Notes under the pieces: model-generated
Seen by the model: only the letters and a program-made list of their open reading frames with translations
The model's database searches: none
What the model was told of the DNA's origin: nothing
DNA from: Brachypterus glaber
Lineage: Eukaryota; Arthropoda; Insecta; Coleoptera; Kateretidae
NCBI GenBank assembly: GCA_958510825.1
Contig: OY294045.1
Location: 95,478,988-95,542,987 of the forward strand
Reading direction: 5' to 3'
Length of the DNA stretch: 64,000 nt
Part shown: one piece after another, positions 11,757-23,287 of the stretch
How the letters are laid out: each line of letters starts with the position of its first letter
How positions within the stretch are numbered: the first letter of the stretch is position 1
Program-made: the position numbers and the translations under genes

Positions 11757-11806
<50 letters not shown>
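11756..11806 (+). repeat. (GA)n microsatellite
   Basis: About 51 bases of GA with one AAAG interruption. 11450-11755 and 11807-12090 hold nothing else recognisable. Confidence 0.9.
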
Positions 11807-11807
<1 letters not shown>

Positions 11808-12102
11808 CAGTTTTTCGTTCTTTTTTAATTATTTTAACGATTTATCAAGAATTTTATTAAAAATTCTTTATTTAGACAAAATTTTTAAACTTTGGAAAGG
11901 TAGTGACTAATAATATTTTTTAGATAGAGAAGATATAGCAGATAAGTATTATTTTAAACCCAATACCTTACCAGCGCATCTAGAAATAGGTGCGCCTGAT
12001 AAGAAAATTTTAATTTTATTTTCTGTTTTATATTTTTTATCGATATAAATAATCATTGAAGCGAAATGGCTCAAATTAATAATACTATAAAAATAATAAT
12101 GT

Positions 12103-12290
12103 AATAATTCATAAACTAACTAAAACACATTCTCAAAGATTTAGAAACTTTCTTGGTCCTAAATTTTATAATTAGCTGCCCTTGAATATTAAACAATTAA
12201 AAAAACTTCATTATTTTAAAAAGGAAATCAATAAATTTGTGCTAGAAAACAATAAAACTTCAAAAAACTATTGGTCTGTTTTAGCTGGGA
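12103..12290 (+). pseudogene. LINE RT C-terminal remnant (probably group II)
   Basis: The plus strand reads HSQRFRNFLGPKFYN, a stop, then LPLNIKQLKKLHYFKKEINKF. This matches the shape of the last domain of group II elements (KFFNxLP followed by a Phe-Lys-rich helix, as in the 3.2 and 27.4 kb copies). Only about 50 codons remain and the upstream RT is missing. The stop sits exactly where an Asn-x-Leu-Pro motif would be complete. Weak but consistent; it could be chance in AT-rich DNA. Confidence 0.4.
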
Positions 12291-12824
12291 CACCCTGTAT
12301 AGGTATTAATCTAAAACAAGTTATTTACGGTACGTTTTGCCTCACATATAATTTTATTAAGCATATCAGACTTTCCGTGAAGTCCACAGGGCATTGTGGA
12401 CGTTCAAGTTTTCACACTGTTTAATGTTACCTAGTTAACAGTTATCTATGGTAAGACCTGATAAGGATTTTGACGTTCAAATAAAGCAGAACCCGATGGG
12501 AGTAATCAGAAAAAATGTCTCTAAATAAAATAAATCACATAAATAACCACACGGAAAGAAATATTTTTTTGTTTAATATTAAAATAGATATTATTGAATT
12601 GAGAAAATCGAAAATCAGTTTACAATGCTGTTGGCTGCGAAGAATATAGTAATAACAAGCCGTGAAATATGTGATACGCATTTCAGTATATAATATTCGC
12701 AGGAAATGGTACCTATATTGCATTTCCCCGAATTCAAAAAAAAAATAGCAATTTTTTTTAAATCTCTTTTCGAAAACCGAAAAATATGTTAAAAAAAAAA
12801 CGAAAAATAAAAATAATACTTCCA

Positions 12825-13016
12825 ATTCCGTGTCTTCGTACACTTTCGGTCTTCCACTACGTTCTTTGCCTTCCACGTCAAATTCGCCATTTTTAAACTT
12901 TTTAAACCACTCACGACAACTTCTCTCACTTAAAGCAGCCTCACCATATGCTTCGATGCGCCACAGCTGCAGATTTCTTCAAATCAAAGAAGGAAATCAA
13001 AAGTTCCCGCAACACG
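12825..13016 (-). pseudogene. mariner transposase N-terminal remnant
   Basis: The minus strand encodes LRELLISFFDLKKSAAVAHR, then after a frameshift EAYGEAALSERSCREWFKKF and KNGEFDVEGKERSGRPK followed by VYEDTELEVL. This is the paired helix-turn-helix DNA-binding domain of mariner-family transposases; its WFxxFKxGxFDVExKxRSGRP signature is very characteristic. The catalytic DD34D domain is missing: the sequence becomes unrelated just after the domain, near 12825. No TIRs were found next to it. The copy cannot make an active transposase. Confidence 0.85.
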
Positions 13017-13104
13017 GAAAGAAATTAGTGGGCTCTGCGCTATACATTATAAGATATTTGGTAACAGTGGCAAATTATAGTGATTTAAGCTATAGATTAT
13101 AAGG

Positions 13105-14230
13105 GAAACAATAACTAATAATGTTAAAAATTAATTGGAAACGATTATATATATTACAGATACGATTATATTTATTACAGGCACTATTATAAATTTACAG
13201 AAATTTTATTATATTATAAAAATTATTAGCACGGACAATAATTAAATCTATTTAAGCTATAAATGTCATACTATTTGTTATATTTTATTATTCACTAAAC
13301 AATTAAAGTATTTCATATAAATTTTTACACTGACTGCCATAATTGTAAGAGAAAGCCTTGTATTTATATAATAAGCGATTATAATTTGCTTGGTATGTGT
13401 GTTATAGCGCCCCTAGCTATAATTTTTTTTTCCGTGAAATGACGCTTATTCGGCTCAAAACATTCTCGCACAAAAAAAAATGTGATGCTGATACGAAGTC
13501 ATTAATATTTCAAGGTTATGTTGTTACCAGATGTCCAAACTGACAATTTCAACATAACCTTCTTTTGTCAAACGGCGAAAACTTATTTGTACCCCTCATA
13601 TTAATATATTATTATAATATATTATTATAATGCAAAAGATCTGAGTAGGTCCTCTATAAGTAACAGTTTTGTCATAGAAAAAAAAAGGTTTAAATTTGAG
13701 TCTAAATACACAGGTCCCAAAAAAAAAAAAAGTTGTGTGTGCTGGTGTTGAGACCCACCTATTCTTATGAATTTTGAGATGCTGAACACGAATCTGTCAT
13801 AAAAAGGCTTTTGCGCGTATTTTATTTTTATACTGTATTAAAGAGTGGCGCCCCCTTAAACTTATATGTTTATGAATGGGTTTTCAATTACTATTAAATT
13901 TTATCATCCTAAAAATATAGAGTTTGTCAGACTTTTGCTTCTATTTCTTTTTTTTTTCAAAATTGGTAGGATTTCTTTAATTGTAGGTATTTTTTAGGAA
14001 ATACGTCAATCCAGCTTTTTTGATTTTTTATTTTATCCTCCAATACTTTTTTTTTGGTATTATTTTTAAAAACAAAAGGGGTCTTTCTCCCATTTTTTCT
14101 AAAAATTTCGAATTTTGTATCAAACAATTTTTTGTTTAGGACGTTTTTGGCGATTTTCAAAACTTCGAAATAACCGTAATATATCCTTCTAGCCAATACG
14201 CGCTAAGCAATAAAAACTAAGAATCGACCC
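13105..14230. other. No gene seen; AT-rich spacer
   Basis: Contains a short tandem TAATATATTATTA near 13600 and low-complexity A or T runs. The longest open frame (13957-14196, minus) is Lys/Phe-rich with no recognisable domain, and I regard it as chance. Confidence 0.6.
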
Positions 14231-14232
14231 TA

Positions 14233-15170
14233 GTCCAATAAAATGATTAATTTAAATTGCAATAAATGTACACGGGCTGATATTTTAAAGGGTAGTAGTG
14301 GATGGTAACAGAACTCTTCTGGTAGTTTTTCACCGGGTGATTTGCCCAAGGGGTGTCCGATATCTTAGTTTTAGGGGTGAGTGCGGTTATGTCGCTAGGT
14401 TTGGACGATAAAAACGCATGGTTATGGTTATGGTTATTAGGGTGGAGGGTAGCTATCTACACGCACTTAGGCCACTTAGCTGGGCTCATTGTACTACCTC
14501 CCTTTGGTCGCAGCAATTTAGCCTCTCAGCCATCCAATTCTTTGAATATATCTAAGAAGATATGTCGAGCCAGTACTCGTCTAGCATGGACCCTCTTATT
14601 AAGGCTAACGCTGAACAGTGACATAACACATGTTCCATTGTTTCCTCTTCCATGTAGCATCCTCTACAGATGGGGTCGACTGGCTTCCCCATGATGTTAA
14701 GATTCTTATTTAGTTTGCAGTGACCTGTTACGATGCTTGCAAACTGTCTTAGGTTATCCCTTTTTAGTTGCATACAAAAGCGTGCTGTCTTTTCACACGG
14801 AGTGGGAAGGGCTGCTCTTGCATGTTTACAGTCGTTTCTTGTAATCCAATTACGGGTGTGTTTTATGTGAGTTTCTTGATTAATGAGAGCTGTTTTAAAA
14901 GCGACAAATACAGGGACTATGGGCTCTGGACCAATAGGTACAGAGCCTGAGCCTGCTCGTGCCAATCTATCAGCTTCTTCATTGCCTACATTTCCATTAT
15001 GCCCCTTTACCCATGAGAGTGTAACAGTATTAGAAACTGCCGCTTCCTCCAGGGATTGGTGACATTCCAAAACTATAAAACTATAAAAACGCATATTAAC
15101 AATTTTGTTAAGGAGCAAATTTAAATTGAATGGACTACCCGTACAATGAATTTTTCTAAAATATATTATC
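14233..15170 (+). mobile_element. FB1 transposon left end, interrupted by a LINE
   Basis: Starts TA-GTCCAATAAAATG and continues with the block CAATAAATGTACACGGGCTG and GTAGTAGTGGATGGTAACAG, shared with 15437 and 47655. It breaks at the LINE insertion (14420-15082) and resumes as ATTAACAATTTTGTTAAGGA, which matches FB1 sequence at about 15620. The right boundary is not visible; 15170 is an estimate. Confidence 0.75.
14420..15082 (-). mobile_element. RNase H-bearing LINE, 5'-truncated, 12-bp TSD
   Basis: The minus strand encodes the end of a ribonuclease H domain (TVTLSWVKGHNGNVGNEEAD, the WVxGHxGxxGNExAD signature), which removes RNA from the cDNA hybrid. Downstream come IVTGHCKLNKNLNIMGK and a Cys/His cluster, CRGCYMEEETMEHVLCHC. 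The reverse transcriptase itself is lost. The insertion is flanked by ATAAAAACGCAT at 14408-14419 and 15083-15094, a perfect 12-bp target duplication that also proves insertion into FB1. The 3' end carries three ATAACC units instead of poly(A). It is a Jockey/R1/I-type element; the clade is not resolved. Confidence 0.9.
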
Positions 15171-15436
15171 AAGTATCGAATTTATTCGTTATGAAAATTC
15201 CACACCGTATATTTTGCTTACAGGTGGTAGGTTTTAATAATGAATATATACATTTCAACACTAATTTAGACTTACATACTAGCATAGCATAATGCTATTA
15301 GCCTTTTTAATATAAACATTAAATGTGTTTTATAAATATTTTAATCTTGACTTTTTATCTAGACTGGTAGGCACGCTTTAGGTTTTTCAAGTCAACGTTG
15401 TAAAATAAAACAAATAATAATAACAAAGCAAATTTA

Positions 15437-15660
15437 GTCCAGTCAAATAATAAATGCAAATTGCAATAAATGTACACGGGCTGATATTTTAAACGGTAGT
15501 AGTAGATGGTAACAGAACACTCCTGTTAGTTTTTCACTGGGTGATTTGTCTAAGGGGTGTCTGCTATCTTGAATTTTAGGGGTGGGTTGCTTAATATGCA
15601 TCTAACGATAAAAATGCATATGACCAATTTTTTTAAGGAGGAAATTTCCAAAAATTTTTG
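15437..15660 (+). mobile_element. FB1 transposon left end, second copy
   Basis: Starts TA-GTCCAGTCAAATAATAAA and matches 47655-47801 and then 49463-49500 continuously. This gives the uninterrupted order GGTTGCTTAATATGCAT that serves as the empty site for the LINE at 47.8 kb. The right side fades into AT-rich sequence; no right terminus is found. Confidence 0.8.
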
Positions 15661-16100
15661 TTTGGATGATTTTTTTATGAAAATATAGTAATGTAGTGAT
15701 TATAAATAATGATTTTATAATTATTTCTAAAATATATACTAAAGTTCAAGTACGTAAGACGTAAATATTATAATAAATTAGAAAAAACGTAAAAAAAACG
15801 ATCGGCCTCTACGATTTTTTTTTATATTTGCCTAAATTACTTTTGTAGGTGTGTGATTAAACAATTTATGAAAAAAAAAAAAAAATACGTTAAAATTTGT
15901 ATAAAACCACCGTGTTTTGTTATCAGAATATTTTTATTTTATTCAAAATTAATTCTTGTTTCACTGTTCAGTGACCCTTACTGGATTACCGTTTTTTTTT
16001 CTACATTTGCATGAAACCCTTCAGTAATACAACATAGTTATTATATTGTATAGGTCTATAAGGGCGCCTTCGCCAAAATTTCAAATAAACACACCTGTTC

Positions 16101-16399
16101 TAGTAGTAGTAGTAGTAGTAAATTTTTTGGGTTGGCCAAAGCCGGACAACTAGGCCATTTCTGGCCTTTTTTGTCACCCCAGGCAAGCCCAGACATTTAC
16201 TAATTTGAGTCCTCCTTGAACCTGCCCGTCCTTTCAATAAAGGTCAGGATATTGGCCCAAGGGAGATCTCTTAGTTCCTCTTGGTTTAGTCTGAGTATCA
16301 AAGACTGGCAATCCTCTCCGCATTGTTGCCAGATGCTTCCTTAGCTTGCAGTGGCCCGTGAGGACCCCTACAAGTTGTCTGAGTGCAGTTCTTCCTTTT
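16101..16399 (-). pseudogene. RNase H-group LINE 3' end with CTA tail
   Basis: The minus strand reads RTALRQLVGVLTGHCKLRKH followed by LATMRRGLPVFD, then in another frame CGEDCQSLILRLNQEELRDL and FIERTGRF before a stop. The LxxHCKLxKxL phrase and the following Cys cluster match the tail of the element at 14.5 kb. The 3' end is about seven CTA units (16101-16120 on the plus strand as TAG). One frameshift near 16290. Only the last 100 or so codons are kept. Confidence 0.75.
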
Positions 16400-17077
16400 T
16401 AAAGCAACTAGTCGGTTTTTGATTTACTTGGGCCAGCCAGGAAGTCCTTAGCTTACCTGTTTTAAAACAATAGCTTGTAAGCCACAAGTTGAAAAAATTT
16501 TAAATTTTGGTTATGATCTTTAGGTATAAAAGCTTTTAAAATGCCATAATATGATCATTATGATATGGTCATAAGCCATAAGCCTTAGATTTAAATATGG
16601 GGGTTAGGTCATATAAGCACATAGGGTTCAAAGAAGTATTTTAAAACAAAATATCAGTTTCGACCACCACTGGAATCAGCCACCTTGCGGACGAAGCCGA
16701 AACTACTTCTTAGCTTGATTCTCCTTTTTTCCAGCCTTGTACCTCGTCTCGTAAATCAAGGGCTTCTAATCAAGACGTTTTTTTCTGGCCTTGGCATACA
16801 AAAACATACAAATAAAACTCGTGTACATATGTTCACCAATTTTCACCAAAAAGTATATCAGTCTAGAACTTTTGGTTGCACACCTGTGTAAAGAGGTGTA
16901 TACACACTATGTAGTGGTCAGAATTTGAAATCTCTAATTTAAAGTGCTTTTAAGTTTCAAATTTGAGTGATATGCCAACGAAGAGACTTTTTTTATTTAA
17001 AATAATATAGCGTCGTGTTTTTATTATTGACCTAGAGTTCATACAATAATAAATTAATAATATAATATTTTGCAATA

Positions 17078-17477
17078 ATGGAGCTCTTTACAACTAGAAT
17101 TATGAAACAAAAGACGTCTACCCTATCTCTATCTCATTTGTGCTACACTTTCCAGCCAACCAAATAAATACTGTATTTGTTTTTCATACAACAAATACAG
17201 TATTTATTTTGTTGGCCGGAAAGTGTAGCACTGAACGAACATAGCTAATGTGAATCTGTAGAATAAGATAATTCTACTAAAATTTAGACGCGCCAGTAAT
17301 TTCTTTAATAAAAATAATAGTTACACTTTTCGCCCGGCCAAGTAAATATTGTATTTGTTTAACAAAGAACAAATACAGAATTTGTTTGGTTGGGTGGAAG
17401 TGGGAGTGTATGTATGTCTTCTATCCTTTTTGGGTAGAACTTTTGTCCCTGTCTAATGTAACGGGAGAAATCGCCAT
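17078..17477. mobile_element. 400-bp MITE with internal hairpins, copy 1
   Basis: Nearly identical over its whole length to 37799-38201. It starts ATGGAG and ends CGCCAT (CTCCAT in copy 2), so the terminal inverted repeat is six bases. It contains the hairpin CCAACCAAATAAATACTGTA / inverse ending TTGTTGGCCGG and a second hairpin around GAACAAATACAGAATTTG. Non-coding. Confidence 0.85.
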
Positions 17478-17718
17478 TATGGTACATTTAAAACTTAATA
17501 AATGTTAAGGTTGGTTTACCAAATAATTAACAGTAAACTGAAAATTTAACCAATAAAATAAAAGATATGTTACAAATAAATCCTGCATGTCACTGGTCAA
17601 ATTCTTTGTTAATGTAGTGTTAATTATTGGGTTAACCAATCCTAAATTATAATAATTATAATTATAAATTCTGATAATTATCAAAATTTTAGGATAACGT
17701 AAAATAATGTAAATTTTG

Positions 17719-17935
17719 CTTTTCTATTTTGAAAATTTTCAAAATATCGGGAAAGCCTTGTATTCGTGCAAAAATTTTCAACATTTTTTTTGCGTATTTT
17801 TGCGTTTTATGACGTTTTATGTCGATATATGTAAATCAATTTCGATCAAAAAAATAAAAATGTCTGTCGTTTCATCGGTCGGTCCATCGGTCGGGCGTTC
17901 TGTCCGGTAAATCTTGTAAGCACGATAACTTAAGA
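17719..17935 (+). repeat. Dispersed repeat R1, copy 2
   Basis: Plus-strand copy of the block at 5707-5925: GAAAATTTTCAAAAT, ATGACGTTTTATGTCGATAT, then CGGTCGGTCCATCGGTCGG and AAGCACGATAACTTAAGAAC. Confidence 0.8.
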
Positions 17936-18064
17936 ACGCTTTAAGCTAAAGACTTGAAATTCAAAATGCAGGTATGTTACCAAAAGTTCTCGCTCGGGAT
18001 TTGTTTTTTGTGGACATTGGGGGTGCAGCAGATGGGCAAATGTTTTTTACAAAAATTTGAAAAT

Positions 18065-18265
18065 TGCTATTAGGGGTTTTTAAGATTGCTGAAATTGAAT
18101 CGTTTCAATATTTTCGTCAAAATTGGTTACTAGTGTTTTTGGGGGTTAACGAAATTGAATCTGATAGTTCTAGTTCCATCCCCTGAGGGCCGGGAGGTAG
18201 TTTTCGTTAAAACTAATATATTGGGGTTTTTGAGGTTGCTGAAAGTGAATCTGATAATAAAAAAA
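18065..18265 (+). repeat. Imperfect tandem repeat, GGGGTTTTTGAGGTTGCTGA type
   Basis: Three diverged units (near 18072, 18134 and 18230) of GGGTTTTTnAGGTTGCTGAAA followed by TGAATCTGATA. A fourth unit lies at 19190-19225. The 0.9-kb gap before the fourth unit may be a later insertion. Confidence 0.55.
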
Positions 18266-18790
18266 AATTAACTCCGCCCTCCCTGCGCTCACTCAATTCA
18301 ACAAAACTGTATGAAATTCATACCTAATTTAATAACCTCTGCCTAAAACCGCTTTTATAACGTTTCAGTAAATATAAGTTATTTAACTAATCTATAATAA
18401 TCTATCTATAACACAACCCTACACGATTTTTATATATTTGACGAGACACAATCTGTCTATAGTCCGTCCAATTATGCAAGAGAGTAGTTTAAAATTCCCG
18501 CGATTTTTAAGCTACATCATTGGTTAAAAACTCGTACCTTTTAACATATAAAATATTGTGACATTTTTTGTCTATGACAATGATTGACGGTCGTTAAAGC
18601 TAATAAAACAAGATAAAGTTACATAAAAAAATGGTTATACTTAATGTTATTTTTTATGGTATTGAAAAAGGTACTTTTTTGGTTTATTTTTCATACACTC
18701 ACACTAAATTAGCATATTCTGTATATTGTACAAAGGTAAATTATATTGAACACAAGGAAAACGTCAAATTTTTAGGTTACAATTAAAACT

Positions 18791-18910
18791 TAAGGCCTAT
18801 CCAGAGGCTCGCATAACAACCATTACAAGATATATGACGACACATCAAGCCAATCCTGGCATCGCATTCTTATGTACTATGCTTGTTATGCAAGTCTTTG
18901 GATAGGCCCT
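18791..18910. mobile_element. Short palindromic MITE
   Basis: AGGCCTATCCAGAGGCTCGC with ATAACAA at the left pairs with TTGTTATGCAAGTC and TTTGGATAGGCC at the right. About 120 bases, non-coding. Confidence 0.7.
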
Positions 18911-19632
18911 TTCCCGGAAAACAGAACCGACATGTGTTAAATTTTTGATACACTACGATTTATGCATAATTATGCTATTTATGCGCTCTGTGGTGTAAAA
19001 CGGGCCGCGTCCCTTACTATCTTGCATAACTGGACGGAGTATAAACCCATTTTTTCTGCTGATTTCATATCCGTATTCAAAAATATTCCTATACGTCACC
19101 TTTCGAGATACAGGGTGATATACTAAAAAAATACACGAAATTTTAACATTCTCTCTACCCCACATTATTGAATATTTGTGAAATCTAGTATATTGGGGTT
19201 TTTAAGGTTGCTGAAAATGAATCTGATAATTGACACGCGGAGGTAAAAAATGGAAAATCTCTTTTACTGAGAATGCAAAAGTACTCCTACTTACTAGCAA
19301 TACAAAATAAGCACTTTATTCATACAACAAAGTTAGTAAATCCCAGAACTTAAGTTGCTTTATTAATATAGCAATGTTATGATATAACAGTTTAGTAATT
19401 TTAATTATGACAAATTAAACTGTGACCCAGTTTATACTACAAAACATTTATTGTTTCCAGAAATCCTTACAATTCTCGTACAAGCATTACCGAAAGGGTT
19501 AACAAACCCCCCAGTGACGCTTTTGCATTAAGTAATTTATAAATCAAACCCTACAAAATCGATCAAATATTCATGCTTTAAGTAATATTTAATACAGAAC
19601 GTTGTGTGTTTCTACTACATATTTAAATAGTA

Positions 19633-20750
19633 CAGGGTGTATTTGATATAGCGTAGGAAATTTTAACAGGTGATTCTACATGATAAAATATGACAAAAAG
19701 TTCCTATAAACATATGTCTAAAAATGCGTCATAAGGGAGCTACGCCCCTTTGAAAGTGGCTAAAAAAATCGGTTTTTATTTAATAACTCAGGAACCCGTT
19801 GAGATATATTAACGAGGTTTTGCACGTGAATTAATCCCAATAAGGCCTATCTTTGTATGTCATTTTCACGTACTTATTTAAACCAGGGGTGTGCGAAACG
19901 GGGGGGGCTTATCAGTTTTTTGTCCCAAACTTTTTTCTGTGTAACTTTTTTACAATTTTATTTTTGAAATATGATTCCTCAGGTCAAAATACATAAAAAA
20001 GGTACTCTTGTTGTAATACTGTAGGATTAACCGTTTTCGAGAAAAGTTCATTTGAAGGTGAAATTTCACGGTTCGAGGACAAAAAATTAAATACTAAAAT
20101 GTCGAAAACCAAAATTTTAATGATGCTATGTTATTCTACATCAAAAAATAAGAAAAAAAGTTTCCATACATGTAGGTCGAAAAAACGCTTTTAAAGCTAC
20201 CATAGCCATTTAAAAATGATGCATATTTAGGAGACCATAGCTCCATTAGGATTGATTTTTGGAAGTACCTGTATATAAGGTTTTTTTCTTAGTTTTTAAT
20301 GTACATTCGCCCTGCATCATTAAAATTTTGGTTTTCATCATTTTAGTATTTAATTTTTCGTCCTCGAACCGTGGAATTTCACCTTCAAATGAATTTTTCT
20401 CGAAAACGGTTAATCCTACAGTATTACAACAAGAGTACCTTTTTTATGTATTTTGACCTGATAAAATAAAATTGCAAAAAAGTTACACAGAAAAAAGGTT
20501 GGGACAAAAAACTGATAAGCCCCCCCCCCCGTTTCGCACACCCCTGGTTGAAATAAGTACATGAAAATAACACATATATCTCAAAGGGTTCCTGAGTTAT
20601 TAAATAAAAACCGATTTTTTTAGCCACTTTCAAAGGGGCGCAGCTCCCTTATGACGCATTTTTAGACATATATTTATAGGAACTTTTTATCATATTTTAT
20701 CATGTAGAATCATCTGTTAAAATTTCTTACGCTATTTCAAATACACCGTG
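19633..20750. mobile_element. 1.1-kb foldback transposon with TA duplication
   Basis: The left arm (19633 to about 20120, starting CAGGGTGTATTTGATATAGC) is the inverse of the right arm (about 20320-20750, ending TTTCAAATACACCGTG), with TA on each side. Both arms contain a G or C homopolymer run next to GGGGTGTGCGAAACG. The loop is about 200 bases. No transposase is encoded; open frames inside are arm sequence. Confidence 0.85.
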
Positions 20751-20776
20751 TATATTAAAACATTAAAACACAATGG

Positions 20777-20965
20777 ACGTTTTTGCTTTCCCATTTTGAA
20801 AATTTTCAAAATTTTGGAAAGCATTGTATTCCTGCAAAAATTTTCAAATTTTTTTTTGCGCATTTTTGCGTTTTATGACGTTTTATGTCGATATAAATCA
20901 ATTTCAAGCAAAAAAAATTGTCGATCGTTCTGTCCGGAAAATCTTGTGAGCACGATAACCAGTTA
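20777..20965 (+). repeat. Dispersed repeat R1, copy 3
   Basis: Same block as 17719-17935: ATTTTGAAAATTTTCAAAAT, ATGACGTTTTATGTCGATAT, GTTCTGTCCGGAAAATCTTG, GAGCACGATAAC. The tetranucleotide run is shortened here. Confidence 0.8.
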
Positions 20966-21445
20966 TCGGCGAATTTCCAGTGCTCGCATAGGCGCCGCGT
21001 CGATTCTATCGTTGACGCGAGGTTTTAAATATTTACATTTTTATTTTCTTCGAAAAACACCGATATATTTACATATTTATAGTTAATATGTATATTCAAT
21101 ATTGTTGTGTGTAATAAATTAGTCGTCAAATGTTTCGATTTAGTGACCTTTAGAAAAATACCCCTCATAATTCGGCAAAATTATTCCGTAAGCCTATGTT
21201 TCTGTGTTTATTTTCAACGTTGAAGTCATAACAGAATTTGTCCGATTAATGACGATAACTTACATTTAGTTGTGCATTTCCATGGACTATTTATTGAACC
21301 AATCAAATTTAAGTAAACGGCTTTATTTATTCAGTTATAGACTTTTTTAAATGAATGCAATGAAAATTGCAGTATCTCCAAAATAAGGGGCTGTTACTAA
21401 GCTAAAAAGCAGTAACTCCAAATAAGTTTTTTATTATTATATATA

Positions 21446-22140
21446 CAGTGCGGTCCAAAAGTCACCCCCCCCCCCCTTTTTAACTTTTGAACGAGTTGAG
21501 ATATTGACTTCAAATTTAGAACTCTTAAATAAGACAACTTAAACTATCTTTTAGCATATATTTGAGATGTTCAGCTCTTAAAATGTGGGTAGGGAACATG
21601 GGGGACATTTTTTTAAATGGAAAGGGGGGTCGTGTGATAGGTCATTTTAAAGCTTGTAACATTCTCTATTTAAACTAACATTTTTAAATTTTTTAAAAAT
21701 GTTTTTTAAGGTTTTGATTTTTCAATTTTTTGTGCTAAAAAATTCGATTTTTTAAGTTTTTTTTTATAATTTTTATTTTAGTTTAAAAGTATAATTAACA
21801 TTTTTTTATGATGAAATTAGGCATTTTTAAAAAATTATTTGTTTTTTTTAGAGGAATTTTGACATTAATACCCATTTTCAACCCCATTTTAAACCCAATT
21901 TTTTTTTTATTTAAAAATATGGAGTTAAATGGAGAATTTTATAAGCTTTAAAATGATGTATTACACGACCTTTCCATTTAAAAAAATGTGCCCCCATGCC
22001 CCCCTGCCCACATTTTAAGAGCTGAAAGTATTAAATATATGCTAAACGTTTAAGTTGTCTTATTTAAAAGTTCCAAATTTGAAGTCGATATCTCAACTGG
22101 TTCAAAAGTTAAGAGGGGAGGTGACTTTTGGACCGCTCTG
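21446..22140. mobile_element. CAGTGCGGTCC palindromic MITE, copy 1 (695 bp)
   Basis: Begins TA-CAGTGCGGTCCAAAAGTCAC and ends GTGACTTTTGGACCGCTCTG-TA. The arms are inverted copies over at least 200 bases, broken by G/C homopolymer length differences. CAGTGC termini plus TA duplication fit the Tc1/mariner superfamily. Two more copies are at 26280 and 52479. Confidence 0.9.
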
Positions 22141-22425
22141 TATATTAAAATGAAATTGGAAGGGTGTAAAGCATTAATAAAACAGTTTCTATGTTTTTCT
22201 ATGACGCTAGGTTTTCCAGAAATAACCAAAAAAAAACTGCTGCCAACAAAATAATACTTTCCTTCGTAAGTCTGGGTTCATTAAAACAATTTTTTAGAAA
22301 AACGAAAAAATTTTGGAAAAAAAAAATCCAAAAAAATAAAAAAAAATAAATTCAATTTTTTTTTAAGTTGTTTCAATTTTTTTTACTAACGCCTTGGGCC
22401 CAAGGGAAAAGTAAAATTGATTTTT

Positions 22426-22564
22426 GCTTTGCTGGTTCAAAAATTAGGTTTGGTGGTGTTTTGTAATAAATTAGCGATTCAAACCAATCAAATTTAAACA
22501 AAGAAAACCTTTAAAAATAACATTGTTATAACAATTTATACGTAACTTAAAATTTATCATCTTC
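22426..22564 (+). repeat. Dispersed repeat, copy 2 (partner at 938-1079)
   Basis: Same block as 938-1079, TGCTTTGCTGGTTCAAAAAT through AACTTAAAATTTATCATCTTC, with the differences noted there. Confidence 0.8.
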
Positions 22565-22760
22565 GTACATTTTTTTGACGTTTGTGTCAACCATATTAAA
22601 AAACAATTGAAATCGCGATAGCCATGAAACTGACTTTTCGCAATTTACAGGCATCTTGATTAAATTACGAAAATAAAACAACCGATTTTAGACGCGTGGT
22701 CTTTAATTTTAATTTTATCTACCTACCTAAATTATGTTTGGTCCTGCAAAAAATAGTGTA

Positions 22761-22882
22761 TATACCTCAGGACTAAACTTGCTGTTTTAGTCCCTTGCAT
22801 TTCTGTTTCCCTCGCTCGCTACGCTCGCTCAGGAAACACTAATGCAGCAGGACTAAAACAGCCAGTTTAGTCCCTTGGTATA
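22761..22882. mobile_element. Palindromic MITE around GGACTAAA motifs
   Basis: TATACCTCAGGACTAAACTT at the left pairs with AGTTTAGTCCCTTGGTATA at the right, and the inner GCTGTTTTAGTCC pairs with GGACTAAAACAGC. The loop holds CTCGCTCGCTACGCTCGCTC. A fragment of the motif recurs near 865. Confidence 0.75.
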
Positions 22883-23287
22883 TAAATAACAATTTTTTTT
22901 GTTTTTGGGTTTTTTTCTCCTTATCTTGTCACATACTGATTTTTAGTTTAGCGTTGCTAAAAATTTGACTACGAGATACTAGGCTAAAAAGCAGTATGTA
23001 CCATTTTCTATTTAAATAGATAATTAATAATTGCGAAACTTGGGTTATAATAAAGGAACTTTAAACTTAAATTTATACGCCCACATTCTAGATTCTAGCT
23101 ATAAGGGACAAAATTCAGTAATGGGAGAAAATATGTCTCTAGCTCTAAAAAAAACTTAAAGATGGACTTTTTGTGCAATTTAGTAAATGAAATGTCTTCA
23201 ATATTAACTGGTTTTGATACTTACTTATTAATAGCTTCTATAAATATCGTCTGTTTTGAAAATCTGATATATTAACCTAAAAAACGT

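Noticed and set aside
12830..13102. Plus-strand frame of 90 codons
   Set aside because: It is the antisense of the mariner transposase remnant.
18953..19165. 70-codon minus frame
   Set aside because: No recognisable domain, bounded by repeats; not supported.
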